Assembly (NCBI GenBank): GCA_029975275.1
Contig: JARKPN010000070.1
Span: forward strand, 1-64,000
Origin: Geobacteraceae bacterium
GTDB lineage: Bacteria > Desulfobacterota > Desulfuromonadia > Geobacterales > Geobacteraceae
DNA: 64,000 nt
Direction of reading: 5' to 3'
The position numbers and the translations under genes were made by a program. Below, one piece after another: positions 63,346 to 64,000 of this stretch (within the stretch, counting starts at the first letter, position 1; each line of letters begins with the position of its first letter). The notes below the pieces were generated by a model. It had not been told where the DNA came from and did no database searches. It saw only the letters and a program-made list of their open reading frames with translations.

Positions 63346-64000
63346 TCATACTTGCCGTGAATCTTCCTCCGACGCGCCTTCCACTTCCAACCGGACCAGC
63401 CGTGCAGCGGCCACCATGTTGCGCAGGGACGCCTTCGTTTCCGGCCATCCCCTGGTTTTCAAGCCGCAATCCGGGTTTATCCAGAGCCTTTCAGCCGGAA
63501 TGACGGCAACGGCAGCCCTGATAAGGCCGGCGATTTCCTCCACCTCCGGCACACGCGGGCTGTGGATGTCGTAAACTCCCGGGCCTATCTCGTTGGGATA
63601 CTCGAACTCCCGGAACGCCTCCAGGAGCCGCATACCGCTCCGACTGGATTCGATGCTGATGACGTCCGCGTCCATGGCGGCTATCCAGCGCACTATCGAT
63701 CCGAACTCGCTGTAACACATGTGGGTATGGATCTGCGTTTCATCGGCTACGCCCGAGACGCTCAGCCGGAAGCAGTCCACGGCCCAGCGCAGATAGGCGT
63801 CAGCCTCGCGTCTCCGGAGGGGAAGCCCCTCCCGCAGCGCTGCCTCGTCGATCTGGATGACGTGGATTCCGGCCCGTTCCAGATCCAGAACCTCGTCGCG
63901 CACCGCCAGGGCTATCTGTCTGCACACCTCGGGGCGCTCCAGGTCATCCCTCACGAAGCTCCAGTTGAGGATGGTCACAGGGCCGGTCAGCATCCCCTTC
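63346..64000 (-). CDS. metE: Cobalamin-independent methionine synthase, C-terminal part (cut by window edge)
   Basis: The frame is open to the window end ([19 protein letters not shown]), so the start lies beyond 64000. The zinc ligands of the catalytic domain are present: HTHMCYSEF (His, Cys), SIESSRSGM (Glu) and [11 protein letters not shown] (Cys). It methylates homocysteine directly from methyltetrahydrofolate. The genome therefore has both B12-free and B12-dependent enzymes. The C-terminus ends EEDSRQV. Confidence 0.93.
   Translation of the reverse strand, partial: KGMLTGPVTILNWSFVRDDLERPEVCRQIALAVRDEVLDLERAGIHVIQIDEAALREGLPLRRREADAYLRWAVDCFRLSVSGVADETQIHTHMCYSEFGSIVRWIAAMDADVISIESSRSGMRLLEAFREFEYPNEIGPGVYDIHSPRVPEVEEIAGLIRAAVAVIPAERLWINPDCGLKTRGWPETKASLRNMVAAARLVRLEVEGASEEDSRQV

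Overview
The window looks like a chromosomal segment of a GC-rich deltaproteobacterium of the Geobacter/Pelobacter group (Desulfuromonadota). The evidence is a geopeptide-type radical SAM maturase with its peptide, tandem GEMM-I riboswitches of the Geobacter cyclic AMP-GMP type, an oxygen-sensitive class III ribonucleotide reductase, and a rod-shape/heptose operon. Assignment to this group is inference from gene content, not from a marker gene.

Layout. 1-3.1 kb: a maturase cut by the window edge with its 33-residue peptide, tRNA-Asn, a HisF paralogue and an IS3 remnant, with palindromic repeats. 3.1-6.6 kb: a promoter, two tandem riboswitches with terminators, then two L,D-transpeptidase lipoproteins around a Braun-like lipoprotein. 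6.7-12 kb: a molbindin-like protein, a frameshifted LysR gene, an isochorismatase-like hydrolase, an ABM-domain membrane protein, an amidohydrolase and WrbA. 12-14.9 kb: old yellow enzyme, Fe-S protein and TetR with palindromic operators. 15-29.7 kb, minus strand: the most unusual locus, described below. 30.5-34.1 kb: a second TetR cassette (radical SAM, DsbA/FrnE-like, flavoprotein) bounded by a 20-bp inverted repeat. 34.3-46.5 kb: rodA-mrdA-mreD-mreC, dTDP-sugar and ADP-heptose genes, and mreB. 46.7-54.8 kb: SurA/PpiD-like protein, purC and assorted small proteins. 54.7-64 kb: a three-piece B12-dependent methionine synthase, cobF, class III ribonucleotide reductase with its glycyl-radical segment on a separate 60-residue ORF, and metE (cut by the edge).

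The strongest candidate for an undescribed system is 15067-29699. An exported protein that fuses ethanolamine ammonia-lyase large and small subunits (EutB-EutC) with a Sec-type signal peptide lies with a periplasmic binding protein, an outer-membrane barrel, a FecCD/BtuF-type ABC importer, and six genes in the order MoxR, DUF58, MxaA-like, VWA, MxaK-like, VWA. That order matches mxaRSACKL, the set that matures periplasmic methanol dehydrogenase. I infer a periplasmic corrinoid-dependent amine lyase, or a derivative of one, with a dedicated cofactor import and insertion machine. This has not been tested.

Other points: two TetR paralogues share the palindrome TAGACYGGTCTA; the cyclic-dinucleotide riboswitches appear to control the covalent attachment of a lipoprotein to peptidoglycan; a MetH paralogue has lost its zinc-binding cysteines.
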